DNA from: Aldehydirespirator sp965248735
GTDB taxonomy: Bacteria > Actinomycetota > Acidimicrobiia > Acidimicrobiales > Aldehydirespiratoraceae
Length of the DNA: 64,000 nt
Assembly: GCA_965248735.1 (NCBI GenBank)
Contig: OZ252146.1
Location: 2,604,001 to 2,668,000 of the forward strand
Direction of reading: 5' to 3'
The notes under the pieces were generated by a model. The model did no database searches. It had not been told where the DNA came from and saw only the letters and a program-made list of their open reading frames with translations. Of this stretch, positions 40,133 through 50,397 are shown in pieces. Each line of letters begins with the position of its first letter. Position 1 is the stretch's first letter. The translations under genes were made by a program, and so were the position numbers.

Positions 40133-41388
40133 GGCCCACTCTCCAGGTTGGCGCCTGCCGGGTCGTCTCCGCCGGTCGAGGCGTCGGCTGTACCGGGATC
40201 TGACGGCGCCGCCTCATGGGTAGCCGCCGCTTCATCGGTGGCCGCCGCTTCGTGCTCGGCCGCCGCTTCATCGGTGGCCGCCGCTTCGTGCTCGGCCGCC
40301 TCTCCGGCTATCGACATGAAGCGCGATATCCGCTCGCGCAGTGTGTTGCTGCTCACCACGAACACCACGATCAGGCCGTTGAGCCCGATCACGAGGGCCA
40401 CCGGGATCTGGATGGCCCGCTGCATGGCGTTGGCCCCCACCAGCAGTCCTCCGAACAGGAACGACGACGGGATCGTGAACAGCGGGTGCAAGCCGCCGAA
40501 CAGCGCGGACACGATGCCGTTGAAGCCGGCCGATTGGGTGAAGCCGGTAGCGAATCCCTCGGCGTTGAGGCGGTGCGTCTCGCTGCCGAACGCCAGAGCA
40601 GCCCCGGCCAGGCCGCACAGGGCGCCGCTGATGGTGAGCGCGAGCATGGTCATGCGCTTCACCGGCATCCCGGCGTAGCGGGCCGCCGGCGCGCTGGCGC
40701 CGACCGCCCTCACCCGGTAGCCGGTGGTGGTGCGCCACAGGAAGAACCAGGCGGCGGCGGCCGCGAGCAGGGCCACGACGACGCCCAGGTGGAGGCGGGT
40801 GCCGGAGATCAGCACCGGCAGGTCGGCGTTCTCCGACAGCCGCTTGGTCTGGGGGATGCGCGTGCCCAGCTCGATCTGCTTGGGATCCATCAGCGGGGCC
40901 CGCACCAGATAGTTGAAGAGCTTCACGGCCACAAGGTTGAGCATGATCGTGGACAGGATCTCGTTTACGCCGAGGTACGCCTTGAGCGCGCCCGGGATTC
41001 CGCCCCAGATGGCGCCACCCACCAACCCCATGAACAGCACCAGCGGTATCAACACCACCGACGGCAGGTCGGGCACAGCCAGCGCGGTCATCGATGACAG
41101 CAGACCGCCGGCGATGATCTGACCCTCGCCGCCGATGTTGATCACCTTGGCCCGGAAGGCGACACAGATGCCGGTGCCCACCAGCAGCAGGGGCATGGCC
41201 TTCGCCGCCGAATTGGCGAGCTGCTCGGTGCCGCCGAACGCGCCGATGAGCAGTTCCTTGTAGCCCTCAAGCGGGTTGGCGCCCAGGCCGAGGATCATGG
41301 CCGCGCCGACCAGCAGGGCGATGAGCACGGCCGAGCCGCCGACCACGATCCCGCCAAGGCGAGCCAGCGTGGCGCGGTGCGACCTCAT
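40129..41388 (-). CDS. BMP-family ABC importer 2 permease (first) with repeat tail
   Basis: A permease of about 419 residues, first gene of the second importer operon. Family features: VAFRAKVINIGGEGQIIAGG and TTGYRVRAVGASAPAARYAG. Unusually, the last 60 residues after the final membrane segment are low complexity, with EHEAAATDEAA-type repeats, and would be cytoplasmic. The start is uncertain: ATG 41388 has a weak GGTGG upstream, while ATG 41406 lies near a TTGACA-based promoter. Two TTGACA hexamers on the minus strand (41453-41448, 41442-41437) precede it, 11 bases apart. Confidence 0.88.
   Translation of the reverse strand: MRSHRATLARLGGIVVGGSAVLIALLVGAAMILGLGANPLEGYKELLIGAFGGTEQLANSAAKAMPLLLVGTGICVAFRAKVINIGGEGQIIAGGLLSSMTALAVPDLPSVVLIPLVLFMGLVGGAIWGGIPGALKAYLGVNEILSTIMLNLVAVKLFNYLVRAPLMDPKQIELGTRIPQTKRLSENADLPVLISGTRLHLGVVVALLAAAAAWFFLWRTTTGYRVRAVGASAPAARYAGMPVKRMTMLALTISGALCGLAGAALAFGSETHRLNAEGFATGFTQSAGFNGIVSALFGGLHPLFTIPSSFLFGGLLVGANAMQRAIQIPVALVIGLNGLIVVFVVSSNTLRERISRFMSIAGEAAEHEAAATDEAAAEHEAAATDEAAATHEAAPSDPGTADASTGGDDPAGANLESGP
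40210..40310 (-). repeat. Coding repeat in the permease C-terminal tail
   Basis: Units around GCCGCCGCTTCATCGGTGGC and its TCGTGCTCGGC variant alternate on the plus strand, encoding the Ala/Glu/His tail. The unit is in frame. It is the same kind of low-complexity expansion as in the binding-protein stalk. Confidence 0.75.
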
Positions 41389-41449
41389 TCGGGTACCACC
41401 GGGCATCCGCCAATGCTTGACGCGGGGCGGCCCGGCTGTCAACACGGTG

Positions 41450-41761
41450 TCAACTCGACGCCGGTGGACTTTCCAGCAGATCGCCCGCAGTGGCCAGTAC
41501 CTCGGCGAGCTTGACGGTGTTGTCGTACACGGCCCGCAGGTAGTACTCGCTCACCGCCTCGTGGCCCGAGAACGGCGGCCGTCCCAGCGACCTGACCACC
41601 GCAGAGGGGTCGGTGGAGACCGTCACCTCCTCCACCGCGGGCAGCTTGTCGGCGGAGCCCCAGAAGTCGCCGGAGGTCCTCGCCGATGCCGGAGCGGTGC
41701 CCTTGCCCTTGCTCCGCCGGGAGCGCTTGCGGGCCGCGTCGGCGCCGTTGGCCGCGCTCAC
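41450..41761 (-). CDS. Small protein coupled to the SNF2 helicase, function unknown
   Basis: A 103-residue protein I do not recognise. It has a basic N terminus (DAARKRSRRSKGKG) and a helical C-terminal half (GHEAVSEYYLRAVYDNTVKLAEVLATAGDLL). The start is GTG 41761, overlapping the helicase stop as GTGA, so it is translated with the helicase. A helper subunit is plausible from this coupling, but there is no direct evidence. Confidence 0.7.
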   Translation of the reverse strand: MSAANGADAARKRSRRSKGKGTAPASARTSGDFWGSADKLPAVEEVTVSTDPSAVVRSLGRPPFSGHEAVSEYYLRAVYDNTVKLAEVLATAGDLLESPPASS

Positions 41762-44700
41762 GAGACGACTCCCTCCGCTGAGGCGCCGTTGTCGCCGTTC
41801 TCGTCGATGAGAAGCAGATCGGGGTCAATGCCCAGCGCGGCCCGCAACTGGTCGCTGTCGAGGTCGCCCACCGAGGAGGACTTGGGCAGCACCATGTCGG
41901 CGATGCGGCGCTTGCCCGCAACAACCTCCTCGACCCGGTCGTCCACGGTGCCGGGGCACGCCAGCCGGTGGCATACCACCGTGTTGCGCTGCCCGATGCG
42001 CCAGGCCCGGTCGCGGGCCTGGTCCTCGACCGCCGGGTTCCACCAGCGGTCGTAGAGCACCACGTGGTTGGCCGCGGTCAGGTTCAGACCGGTGCCGCCC
42101 GCCTTGAGCGACAGCACTAGGGCCCCGGGCCCCCGACCGTTCTGGAACGACTGCACCAGACGGTCGCGGGCGCCCCGGGCCAGCCCGCCGTGATAGCAGC
42201 TGATCGGCAGGCCGGTGCGCTCGGTCAGGTGCGTCGCCAGCCGTTCTCCCCAGGTGGCGAAGTGGGTGAAGATCAGCATCCGCTCGGAGGCCGCGAACAC
42301 CTGGCCCATGATCTGCTCCAGCCGGGCCAGCTTGCCCGAGCGCCCGTCCAGGGGTCCGCCGTCGTCCTCGTAGTTGACCGGATGGTTGCAGATCTGCTTG
42401 AGGGCGGTGATGGCGGCCAGCACCGCCCCCCTGCGCTCGGGACCGCCGTCGGCGGTGGTCTCGGTGCGCACCACCAACTCGTCGAGCACCGCCTGGTAGA
42501 GCCCGATCTGCTCAGCGGTCATCGTGCAGTGGTCGAGCTCGTCGATGCGGTCGGGCAGCTCCGCGGCGATGGCGGGCTCGGCCTTGGTCCGTCGGAACAC
42601 CAGGATGCCGTTGAGCGCGGCCAGAGCACCCTCGCCGGCTGCGGCCGCCTTGGGGGCCGCGGGTGCTTGCGAGGAGTTGGGCGCCTCTGACCCGTTGGAG
42701 CTAGCGTCGTCCGGAGGGTCCGTCCCGGGCTTCTTGGACGCCTTCGACATTTCGGCGATGAACCGGTTGCGGGCTCCCAGCAGGCCCGGGTTGCAGAAGT
42801 CCATGATGGACCACAGGTCGCCCAGGCCGTTCTCTATCGGGGTGCCGGTCAGTGTGACCCGGCAGCGGGCATCGAGCCGGCGCAGCTGCTGGGCGGTCTC
42901 GCTGGCGGGGTTCTTGATGGCCTGGGCCTCGTCGAGCACGACCGTCGACCACTCGACCTTCTCCAGCACGTCCAGGTCGCGCATGGTGGTGCCGTAGGTG
43001 GATACCACCAGGTCGGCCCGCTCCACCATGGCCGGCACCCGCTCCAAGGGCGTGCGATTGGGGCCGTGGTGGACCACCACCCGCAGGCCGGGCACGAACC
43101 GGCGGGCCTCGCTGGCCCAGTTGCCCACCACCGCGGGCGGCGCGGCCACGAGCGACGGGCCGTTGCCGCGAGTGAGGTAGATGTGGGCCAGCATCGTGGG
43201 GGTCTTGCCCAGCCCCATGTCCAAGGCCAGGCAGCCGCCCAGGCCGGTCTGCTCCAAGAAGCTCAGCCACAGCAGAGCGTCGGCCTGGTACGTGCGCAGC
43301 GTCCCGCTGAAGCCGTCGGGATTGGTGGGGAGCTCCGTGGGGAGGCTGCTGGCGGTGCGGATCAGCTCCGCAGCCCAGCCCTCCCCCGCGACCATCGTGC
43401 CCCCGGCCAGGGGCGACCCCTCCAGGCCGAGGGCGTGGCGAAGCATGTCGGCGCCGGTCATGCGGGTCGCGTCGGCTCGCTCGGCCAGCGCGGCCGCGGC
43501 CTCCCTAAGGTCGGCCCGGTCCAGCTCCACCCACTGTCCCCGGCTCTTCACCAGGGGCCGGGCCTGGGTGGCCAGATCCCGGATCTCGGCCGCAGTCAGC
43601 TCCACGTCGTCGAAGGCGACCGACCAGCGCACGTCGGCCAGCTGGCGGGCCCCCACCACGGTCTCCTGGGCCTCGACCGACGTGAGGCGCAGGGACGGTG
43701 AGCGCCGTCGGCGCGACAACGCTGGCACCCGCACCTCGTAGCCCACGGCCTGCAGGACGTGGCCGGTCTCGGTCATCAGCTGCCACGCCTCGTCCGCGTC
43801 GAGGATCACCTCGCCCCGCCGGCGGCCCCCGAGCCGTAGCAACTCGGGGAAGAGCCGCTCCAGGCGGGTCATCTGGTGCTTCACCGCCTGGCGCCGGGCT
43901 CGCGACGCGATCACCAGGGCCCGCTCGACCGGTTGGAGCTCGCCCGAGCTCGCCTCCGACAGGACCGACAGGTGCCAGGCGCCGATGTCGTCGGGTGGAT
44001 CGAGCTGCACGATCAATCGCAGCCGCGGGTCGTAGGGCTCCGTCACCGGGCGTGCCCACTGGTCGAGGCGGCGGGCCAGGTCGGAGGCGTGGCGGCTGGG
44101 GGCGTCGAAGGGCGTGCCGTCCAGCTGGGCCAGGGCCGTCTCGGCCACGTCGGCCCTGGTGCGCGGCGCGGGCGGGGGCGCCGGTGCTTCGAGCCGCTCG
44201 GCCGCCTCGGTGGCGATGGCGTCGAATATGTCGGCCAGAGCCGCCTGGGTGAAGGCGGGCGCGTCGCGCTGGTTCTCGAAGGCCGCCGCCGCGCCCGGCA
44301 GCGAGTCGGCCAGCGCAGCGAGGATGTCGGACTCCACCAGCGCCGGGGCCCAGCGCACCGCGTAGGAGGCGCTGTCGGCTCGTCCCGCGGCGGCTGGGGC
44401 CGCGCCGTTGGCGCCGTCGGCCTCGTCGTCGGGGCGGTACCGGCGGCGCACCTTCTTGAGCTGGGGCACCATGCGCCCCTGGGCGGCGAGCCGCACCGCC
44501 AGTGCGGCCACGAGGCCCAGCCACGACACGCTCGCCCCGATCCCGTCCTCCTCGGCTGCCTCGCCCAGCGCCACGAGCCACCCGAGGCAGCTCTCGATCG
44601 GTGCCGAGACGGCTTCGGCCCGGGCCCCGCCGCCGAGTTTGACGGGGCGGTGCTCGCTCCACTCAACCGCGCCGGCGCCCGCGCCCCGCAGCCGCGTGAG

Positions 44701-45135
44701 GACTTCCGGCGCGCCCTCGGCGGTCCGACCGGGCCCGGCGGCCCAGGCGATCACCCGCCCCGGAACCCACGACAGCTGCAGCTCGACGATCCCCGCGCTG
44801 CGAGCATCTCTCGAGGAGCCGTTCTTCAGGGGGGCCAGCGGCGGTCCCACCAGCTTGGCCAGCACGGCGTCGATGGCGCCGTAGTCATCCTCGAGATCGG
44901 CCACGATCAGGGCGCGCCGATGTCCCCTTACCGTGGCCCTGACGCCGTCGATCGATTCAGCGACGTCGTCGAGCAGTCGGTAGAGGGCTCGAACCCACAG
45001 CCTGGTATTGGCCTCGAGAAGCGCCAAGTCCGCGTCGCTGGCCAGGCCATCGACATGGCGGCGCACAACTTGGGCGAAATCCGCTGACAACGCCAAGTGT
45101 GGGTCCAAGGTGGCGGTAGCAGTCGTCGTCACCAT
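41758..45135 (-). CDS. SNF2-family helicase/translocase
   Basis: A 1125-residue DNA translocase. The helicase core is in the C-terminal half: Walker A in LALDMGLGKTPTMLAHIYL, motif II DEAQ in TVVLDEAQAIKN, motif III LTGTPIENGLGDLWSIMDF, and motifs V-VI VLSLKAGGTGLNLTAANHV and DRAWRIGQRNTVVCHRL. An SNF2-associated region precedes it, and the N-terminal 350 residues are poorly conserved. Bacterial members remodel protein-DNA or RNA polymerase complexes. The start is ATG 45135; an upstream TTG gives 15 more residues. It is coupled to a small basic partner. Confidence 0.93.
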   Translation of the reverse strand: MVTTTATATLDPHLALSADFAQVVRRHVDGLASDADLALLEANTRLWVRALYRLLDDVAESIDGVRATVRGHRRALIVADLEDDYGAIDAVLAKLVGPPLAPLKNGSSRDARSAGIVELQLSWVPGRVIAWAAGPGRTAEGAPEVLTRLRGAGAGAVEWSEHRPVKLGGGARAEAVSAPIESCLGWLVALGEAAEEDGIGASVSWLGLVAALAVRLAAQGRMVPQLKKVRRRYRPDDEADGANGAAPAAAGRADSASYAVRWAPALVESDILAALADSLPGAAAAFENQRDAPAFTQAALADIFDAIATEAAERLEAPAPPPAPRTRADVAETALAQLDGTPFDAPSRHASDLARRLDQWARPVTEPYDPRLRLIVQLDPPDDIGAWHLSVLSEASSGELQPVERALVIASRARRQAVKHQMTRLERLFPELLRLGGRRRGEVILDADEAWQLMTETGHVLQAVGYEVRVPALSRRRRSPSLRLTSVEAQETVVGARQLADVRWSVAFDDVELTAAEIRDLATQARPLVKSRGQWVELDRADLREAAAALAERADATRMTGADMLRHALGLEGSPLAGGTMVAGEGWAAELIRTASSLPTELPTNPDGFSGTLRTYQADALLWLSFLEQTGLGGCLALDMGLGKTPTMLAHIYLTRGNGPSLVAAPPAVVGNWASEARRFVPGLRVVVHHGPNRTPLERVPAMVERADLVVSTYGTTMRDLDVLEKVEWSTVVLDEAQAIKNPASETAQQLRRLDARCRVTLTGTPIENGLGDLWSIMDFCNPGLLGARNRFIAEMSKASKKPGTDPPDDASSNGSEAPNSSQAPAAPKAAAAGEGALAALNGILVFRRTKAEPAIAAELPDRIDELDHCTMTAEQIGLYQAVLDELVVRTETTADGGPERRGAVLAAITALKQICNHPVNYEDDGGPLDGRSGKLARLEQIMGQVFAASERMLIFTHFATWGERLATHLTERTGLPISCYHGGLARGARDRLVQSFQNGRGPGALVLSLKAGGTGLNLTAANHVVLYDRWWNPAVEDQARDRAWRIGQRNTVVCHRLACPGTVDDRVEEVVAGKRRIADMVLPKSSSVGDLDSDQLRAALGIDPDLLLIDENGDNGASAEGVVS

Positions 45136-45200
45136 TGGGTTGGGCGCGAGCCTAACAGCCTGGGCCGCCTTCTCCGACAACGTCGTCGTGGCCCGCCTTG

Positions 45201-48200
45201 TCAGGCTCGCTTCAGTTCCTCTCGAATCCGGTCGATGCCGCCCATCTTGATGTGCTCGTAGCCGCGCACCTCCTCGGGCAGCGCGGCCCTCCCCACCGCG
45301 GCGGAGTACCGCTCACCGCTCAGGTGCCGCAGGTCCGACTCGACGCCGGCGCGGTACTTGCCCGGCAGCGACCGCTCCGCCCGCCTCACCGCGGTGTGCC
45401 CGAACGGGTCGAGGACCGTGCCCCGCAGCCGGCGCATGGCGGCCAGGACGCGGATAAGCGGCGTGCACGACACCGGCACCGCGATCTTCGACTTCATGCC
45501 GAGGGCCCGCAGGATCGGTGGGTGCAGTTTCCAGGCCACCCGTCCCCCGGTGGCTGCGGCCAGCTTGCGGGCCTCCGCGGTGGCCGCTGGATCGAGCATC
45601 AGCCTGGCCACCTCGTACTCGTCCTTGTAGGCGAGCAGCTTGAAGTAGCCCCGGGCCGCGGCCACCGTCAGCCGCCCCGAGCCGTCGCCCCGCTCGGCGT
45701 CGGCCGCCGCAACGGCCTCCACGAAGTCGAGGTGCTGGCGGGCCAACTGCGGCGACTGGTAGGCGCACAGCTCGCTGGCCATCATCTCCAGGTCGAAACC
45801 GCCGCGGTAACCGGCGTCCTCGGGGGCGCCCGCGCCGGCGGCTCGGGTAAGGGTCCTGACCCGCTCGGCGATGTCCGCGTCCAGGTCGGCGAGCCCGCGG
45901 CCGGTGGCCCGGCTGGACTCCACCGCCGAGGCGACCGCCTCGGGTCGGTCCACCACCGCCCGGCCCCACCGGAACGCTTCGATGTTGCTCGCCACGGCCA
46001 CGCCGTTGAGCTCTATGGCCTGCTCCACCGACCGGGGCGACAGCGGCAGCGCGCCGGCTTGCACCGCCATTCCCACCACCAGGATGTTGGCCGAAACCGC
46101 GTTCTGAATGAGGGCCTCGCAGACGCGCTGGGCGTCGGCCCAGTGGCGGCAGTCGGCTCGGGTGACCGCCGCGATGGCCGCCTCCAGCTCGGCGGGGTCG
46201 GGCATGGCCCGCTCCGGGTGGGCGATCACCGCCCCGGTCGGGGTCTGCGACGTCGAGCCCACCACCACGGTGCGCTGCGGGTCGCATCGACTCATTCCCG
46301 CCGGCGACGCCGCGCCCAGCTGGTCGAAGGCCAGCAGGACGTCGGCCTGACCCGCGCCGAGCCGGTTGCTGGCCGCCTCGCCGCCCCTGCCCAACCGCAG
46401 GTCGCTCACCACGGGCCCGGCCTTCTGAGACAGGCCGATCTGGTCCAGGCCCCGGACGTCGTAGCCGTCGAACATCGCCGCGGTGCCGATCACCTGGCTC
46501 ACGGTCACCACTCCGGTGCCTCCGATGCCGACGATGCGCACCGACAGGTCGTCGGTGGGAACAACGGGCACGGGGTCGTCCACATCGGTGGGCGCGGCCG
46601 GCGCGGCCGTGCCCGCGGGCCGGGATGCATCCCGGCCCCGCCACAGGATCCGGCGCAGCCACGTCCGCAGCCGCCCCGGCTGCGTGACCGTCATGAACGA
46701 CGGGCAGTCCCCCTCCAGGCACGAGAAGTCCAGGTTGCAGGTGGTCTGGTCGATGCGGGTCTTGCGCCCGAAGGGCGTCTCTACGGGCTGGACCGACAGG
46801 CAGTTGCTGATCTGCGCGCAGTCGCCGCAGCCCTCGCAGATCCGCTCGTTGATGAACACCCGCTGGCGCGGCACCGCCACCGTTCCCCGCTTGCGCCCCC
46901 GGCGGGCCTCGGCCGCGCACTGCTGGTCGTGAATGAGCACGGTGACGCCCTTGAGGAGCGCCAGCGTCTCCTGGGCTTCCAGCAGCCGGCTGCGGGGCCA
47001 GACCTCCACGTTCTCGGGCACGTCGGCGCCCCGGTAGCGGGCCGTGTCGTCGGTGGTGATCAGGACGCGGGCCACCCCCTGGGCCAGCAGCACCCTGGCC
47101 ACGTTGCCGACGGTGATCAAGCCCTGGGGGTTCTGTCCCCCGGTCATGGCCACGGCCCGGTTCCACAGCAGCTTGTAGGTGATGTCGACGCCAGCCGCCA
47201 CCGCCCCCTGGATCGCGAGCTGGCCGCTGTGGAAGTACGTGCCGTCGCCGAGGTTCTGGAAGATGTGGGGCGTGTCCACGAACGGCGCCATGCCGATCCA
47301 CTGGGCACCCTCCTGGCCCATGCAGGTGAGCCCGATGATGTCGCCGAAGTCGGCGGAGTCCATCAACAGCGTCATGGTGTGGCAGCCGATGCCCGCGCCC
47401 ACCGCGGCGCCGTCGGGGACCCTGGTCGAGCGGTTGTGGGGGCAGCCCGAGCAGAAGTAGGGGGTTCGGGCCACCCCAGTGTTGAGCGGAATGAGCTCCC
47501 GCGGCGGCTGCTCGGGGACGAGCCGGTGCCCGATGCGCTGGGACAGGCGCCGCCGCAGCGGATCCAGCAGGTGGTCGGCGGTGAGGCCGCCGTGGCCGGG
47601 GAGCAGCATGGCGTCGTGCTCGTCGTGCTTGCCGGTCACCCGGGGGCGCAGGACCTCGTTGTAGAGGGCGTCCTTGATGAGCGATTCGATGTTGGGCTGC
47701 TTCTCCTCCACCACGAAGACCTCTTCGAGGCCGTGGGCGAAGTTGCGGGCCCTCTCGGGGCTGAACGGGATCGGCATGTGCATGCACATGAGGCGGATGC
47801 CGGCCGCGGCGATGTCGGTGTCGTGGGCCAGCCCGAGCCGGCGCAGCGTCTCCCGCAGCTCCCGGTAGGTGATCCCGGAGGCCACTATGCCGATCCAGGC
47901 GTCGGCCGGGTTGACGGTGGCGTGGTTGAGACGGTTGAGGGCGGCGTACTCGATGGCCAGCGGGTGGCGCACCTCGTAGATCTCGCGCTCGGCGTCCACC
48001 GTGGCCGGGGTCAGGAGCATGCCGTCGGGGGTGTGTGCGTAGGGCTTGCCGTCGATTGTCGGGATCTGCGGGTCGACTCTGGCCGGGTCGAGGTGGACGG
48101 TCCCGCTGCCGTCGGCGACGTCGGCCACGATCTTCAGGCTGGTCCAAAGCCCAGTGGCCCTCGACAGGTACACGGCGTGGCGGCCCAGGTCCAGCGCCTC

Positions 48201-48734
48201 GCCGGGCGTGCCCGGATACAGCACCGGTATGTGCATGTCGGCGAGGGTCCCCGCCGACGACGACGGGATGGTCGAGCTCTTGGCCTCGGGGTCGTCGCCC
48301 GCGATCACCACCGCACCGCCGCGCGGGTCCGATCCGGCGAACACGCCGTGGCGCAGGGCGTCACCGGCCCGGTCCACGCCGGGCCCCTTGCCGTAGAAGA
48401 TGCCCAGGACGCCGTCGTAGCGGGAGTCGGGGCGAAGGGATGCGAGCTGGGACCCCATCACCGCGGTGGCGGCCTGTTCCTCGTTGACGGCGGGCGCCAC
48501 GACGATGGGGAGGTCGGAAGCCTCGGCGATCGCCTTGGTGACCTCGGTGTCGTAGCCGCCCAGGGGTGAACCGGGGTAGCCGCTGATGAAGGCGGCGGTG
48601 CGCAGTCCCGCGAGCCGGTCGGCCCGGAGCTGTTCGACGGGCAACCGGGCCAGGGCCTGCAGGCCGGTCATGAAGACCGTGCCGGAGTCGTCGGTGTAGC
48701 GGGACGACAGGCGGTAGGTCTCGGCGACTGTCAA
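45201..48734 (-). CDS. Indolepyruvate ferredoxin oxidoreductase, fused subunits
   Basis: A 1177-residue fused 2-oxoacid oxidoreductase. It decarboxylates aryl- or branched 2-oxoacids to acyl-CoA while reducing ferredoxin, using thiamine diphosphate. The order is an alpha-type region (TGLQALARLPVEQ, AAFISGYPGSPLGGYD), a thiamine-binding region (GIGCHTMTLLM, MGQEGAQWIGMAPF, LGDGTYFHSGQLA), a cluster domain (CEGCGDCAQISNCLSVQP and CNLDFSCLEGDC), and a gamma-type domain (VRIVGIGGTGVVTVSQVIG). The start is a TTG at 48734 with GGAGG seven bases upstream. It lies between the helicase and hisF, next to or within the accessory block. Confidence 0.92.
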   Translation of the reverse strand: MTVAETYRLSSRYTDDSGTVFMTGLQALARLPVEQLRADRLAGLRTAAFISGYPGSPLGGYDTEVTKAIAEASDLPIVVAPAVNEEQAATAVMGSQLASLRPDSRYDGVLGIFYGKGPGVDRAGDALRHGVFAGSDPRGGAVVIAGDDPEAKSSTIPSSSAGTLADMHIPVLYPGTPGEALDLGRHAVYLSRATGLWTSLKIVADVADGSGTVHLDPARVDPQIPTIDGKPYAHTPDGMLLTPATVDAEREIYEVRHPLAIEYAALNRLNHATVNPADAWIGIVASGITYRELRETLRRLGLAHDTDIAAAGIRLMCMHMPIPFSPERARNFAHGLEEVFVVEEKQPNIESLIKDALYNEVLRPRVTGKHDEHDAMLLPGHGGLTADHLLDPLRRRLSQRIGHRLVPEQPPRELIPLNTGVARTPYFCSGCPHNRSTRVPDGAAVGAGIGCHTMTLLMDSADFGDIIGLTCMGQEGAQWIGMAPFVDTPHIFQNLGDGTYFHSGQLAIQGAVAAGVDITYKLLWNRAVAMTGGQNPQGLITVGNVARVLLAQGVARVLITTDDTARYRGADVPENVEVWPRSRLLEAQETLALLKGVTVLIHDQQCAAEARRGRKRGTVAVPRQRVFINERICEGCGDCAQISNCLSVQPVETPFGRKTRIDQTTCNLDFSCLEGDCPSFMTVTQPGRLRTWLRRILWRGRDASRPAGTAAPAAPTDVDDPVPVVPTDDLSVRIVGIGGTGVVTVSQVIGTAAMFDGYDVRGLDQIGLSQKAGPVVSDLRLGRGGEAASNRLGAGQADVLLAFDQLGAASPAGMSRCDPQRTVVVGSTSQTPTGAVIAHPERAMPDPAELEAAIAAVTRADCRHWADAQRVCEALIQNAVSANILVVGMAVQAGALPLSPRSVEQAIELNGVAVASNIEAFRWGRAVVDRPEAVASAVESSRATGRGLADLDADIAERVRTLTRAAGAGAPEDAGYRGGFDLEMMASELCAYQSPQLARQHLDFVEAVAAADAERGDGSGRLTVAAARGYFKLLAYKDEYEVARLMLDPAATAEARKLAAATGGRVAWKLHPPILRALGMKSKIAVPVSCTPLIRVLAAMRRLRGTVLDPFGHTAVRRAERSLPGKYRAGVESDLRHLSGERYSAAVGRAALPEEVRGYEHIKMGGIDRIREELKRA

Positions 48735-48879
48735 GGGCGACCTCCAAGCGTCAGCGGTCGGGGCGATGGCGCGGCAGCGACACTAGTGCCCCGCCTGCCG
48801 TGGCGGAAGAGGCGGCCTGCCCACGGCTCCGGCCGGCGGTGTGCCGGCTGCCGCCCGTGAGCTGTCGGCAGCAGAATCC

Positions 48880-49647
<768 letters not shown>

Positions 49648-49648
49648 C

Positions 49649-50392
49649 TCAGCCTCCCTCCAGGACCCCGGCCAGCGCGGCGACCGCCTCGGCCACCGTG
49701 AAGCGGCGCTCGTAGAGGGCGGTCCCGACGATCGCTCCGCTGAGGCGGCGCCCGTCGCGGCCCTGGACTCCGGCTAGGGCCCGCAGGTCGTCGAGGCGGC
49801 CCACGCCGCCCGAGGCGACCACATCGACGTCCACGGCGTCGAGCATCGAGGCCAGGCCCTGCAGGTCCGGTCCGCCCAGCGTCCCGTCCCGGTCGATGTC
49901 GGTGACCACGAAGGCGTCCACGCCGTCGGTGGCGAATCTTCGGGCCACATCCAGCACCGGCTGTCCCGAGCCCTGCAGCCAGCCGTCGGTGGCGACGTCT
50001 CCGGCCCGGGCGTCGAGGCCGACCGCGACGCGGTGCGAGCCGGCCAGGTTCCGCACCAGGTCCGGGTCGCGCAGCGCAGCGGTGCCCAGCACCACCCGCT
50101 CCACGCCGGCCGCGAACCAGGCCTCGGCCGTGGAGGCGGTGCGCACCCCTCCGCCGGCCTGCACCGGCACCGGGACCGCACCGGCAATGGCCGCGACCAC
50201 CCCGGCGTTGTCGGGGCGGCCCGAGCGGGCCCCGTCGAGGTCGACGACATGGATCCATCGCGCGCCCTGGTCGGCCATCTGCACCGCCCGGGCCACCGGG
50301 TCTTCGTCGTAGACGGTCTCGGCGCCGTAGTCGCCCTGGCGCAGGCGCACGCAGCGGCCGCCGCGGACATCGACGGCGCAGTACAGGTCCAC
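49649..50392 (-). CDS. hisA: ProFAR isomerase
   Basis: A 247-residue TIM-barrel isomerase of histidine biosynthesis. Signatures: N-terminal Asp in CAVDVRGGRCVRL, HVVDLDGARSG, VQAGGGVRTAS, FVVTDIDRDGTLGGPD with the second catalytic Asp, and VASGGVGRLDDL. The start is GTG 50392, a few bases after hisH. A separate trpF is present in the window, so this protein need not have the dual PriA activity that its mycobacterial equivalent has. Confidence 0.95.
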   Translation of the reverse strand: MDLYCAVDVRGGRCVRLRQGDYGAETVYDEDPVARAVQMADQGARWIHVVDLDGARSGRPDNAGVVAAIAGAVPVPVQAGGGVRTASTAEAWFAAGVERVVLGTAALRDPDLVRNLAGSHRVAVGLDARAGDVATDGWLQGSGQPVLDVARRFATDGVDAFVVTDIDRDGTLGGPDLQGLASMLDAVDVDVVASGGVGRLDDLRALAGVQGRDGRRLSGAIVGTALYERRFTVAEAVAALAGVLEGG

Positions 50393-50397
50393 GTCGC

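Noticed and set aside
41437..41453. Two TTGACA hexamers as a tandem promoter for the second importer
   Set aside because: Neither has a convincing -10 at 16-18 bases, so the note is kept only in the permease entry.
45198..48569. A very long open frame on the plus strand opposite the oxidoreductase gene
   Set aside because: It is an antisense artefact of high GC third positions. The minus-strand frame has clear thiamine and cluster motifs, while the plus-strand translation has no recognisable domain.
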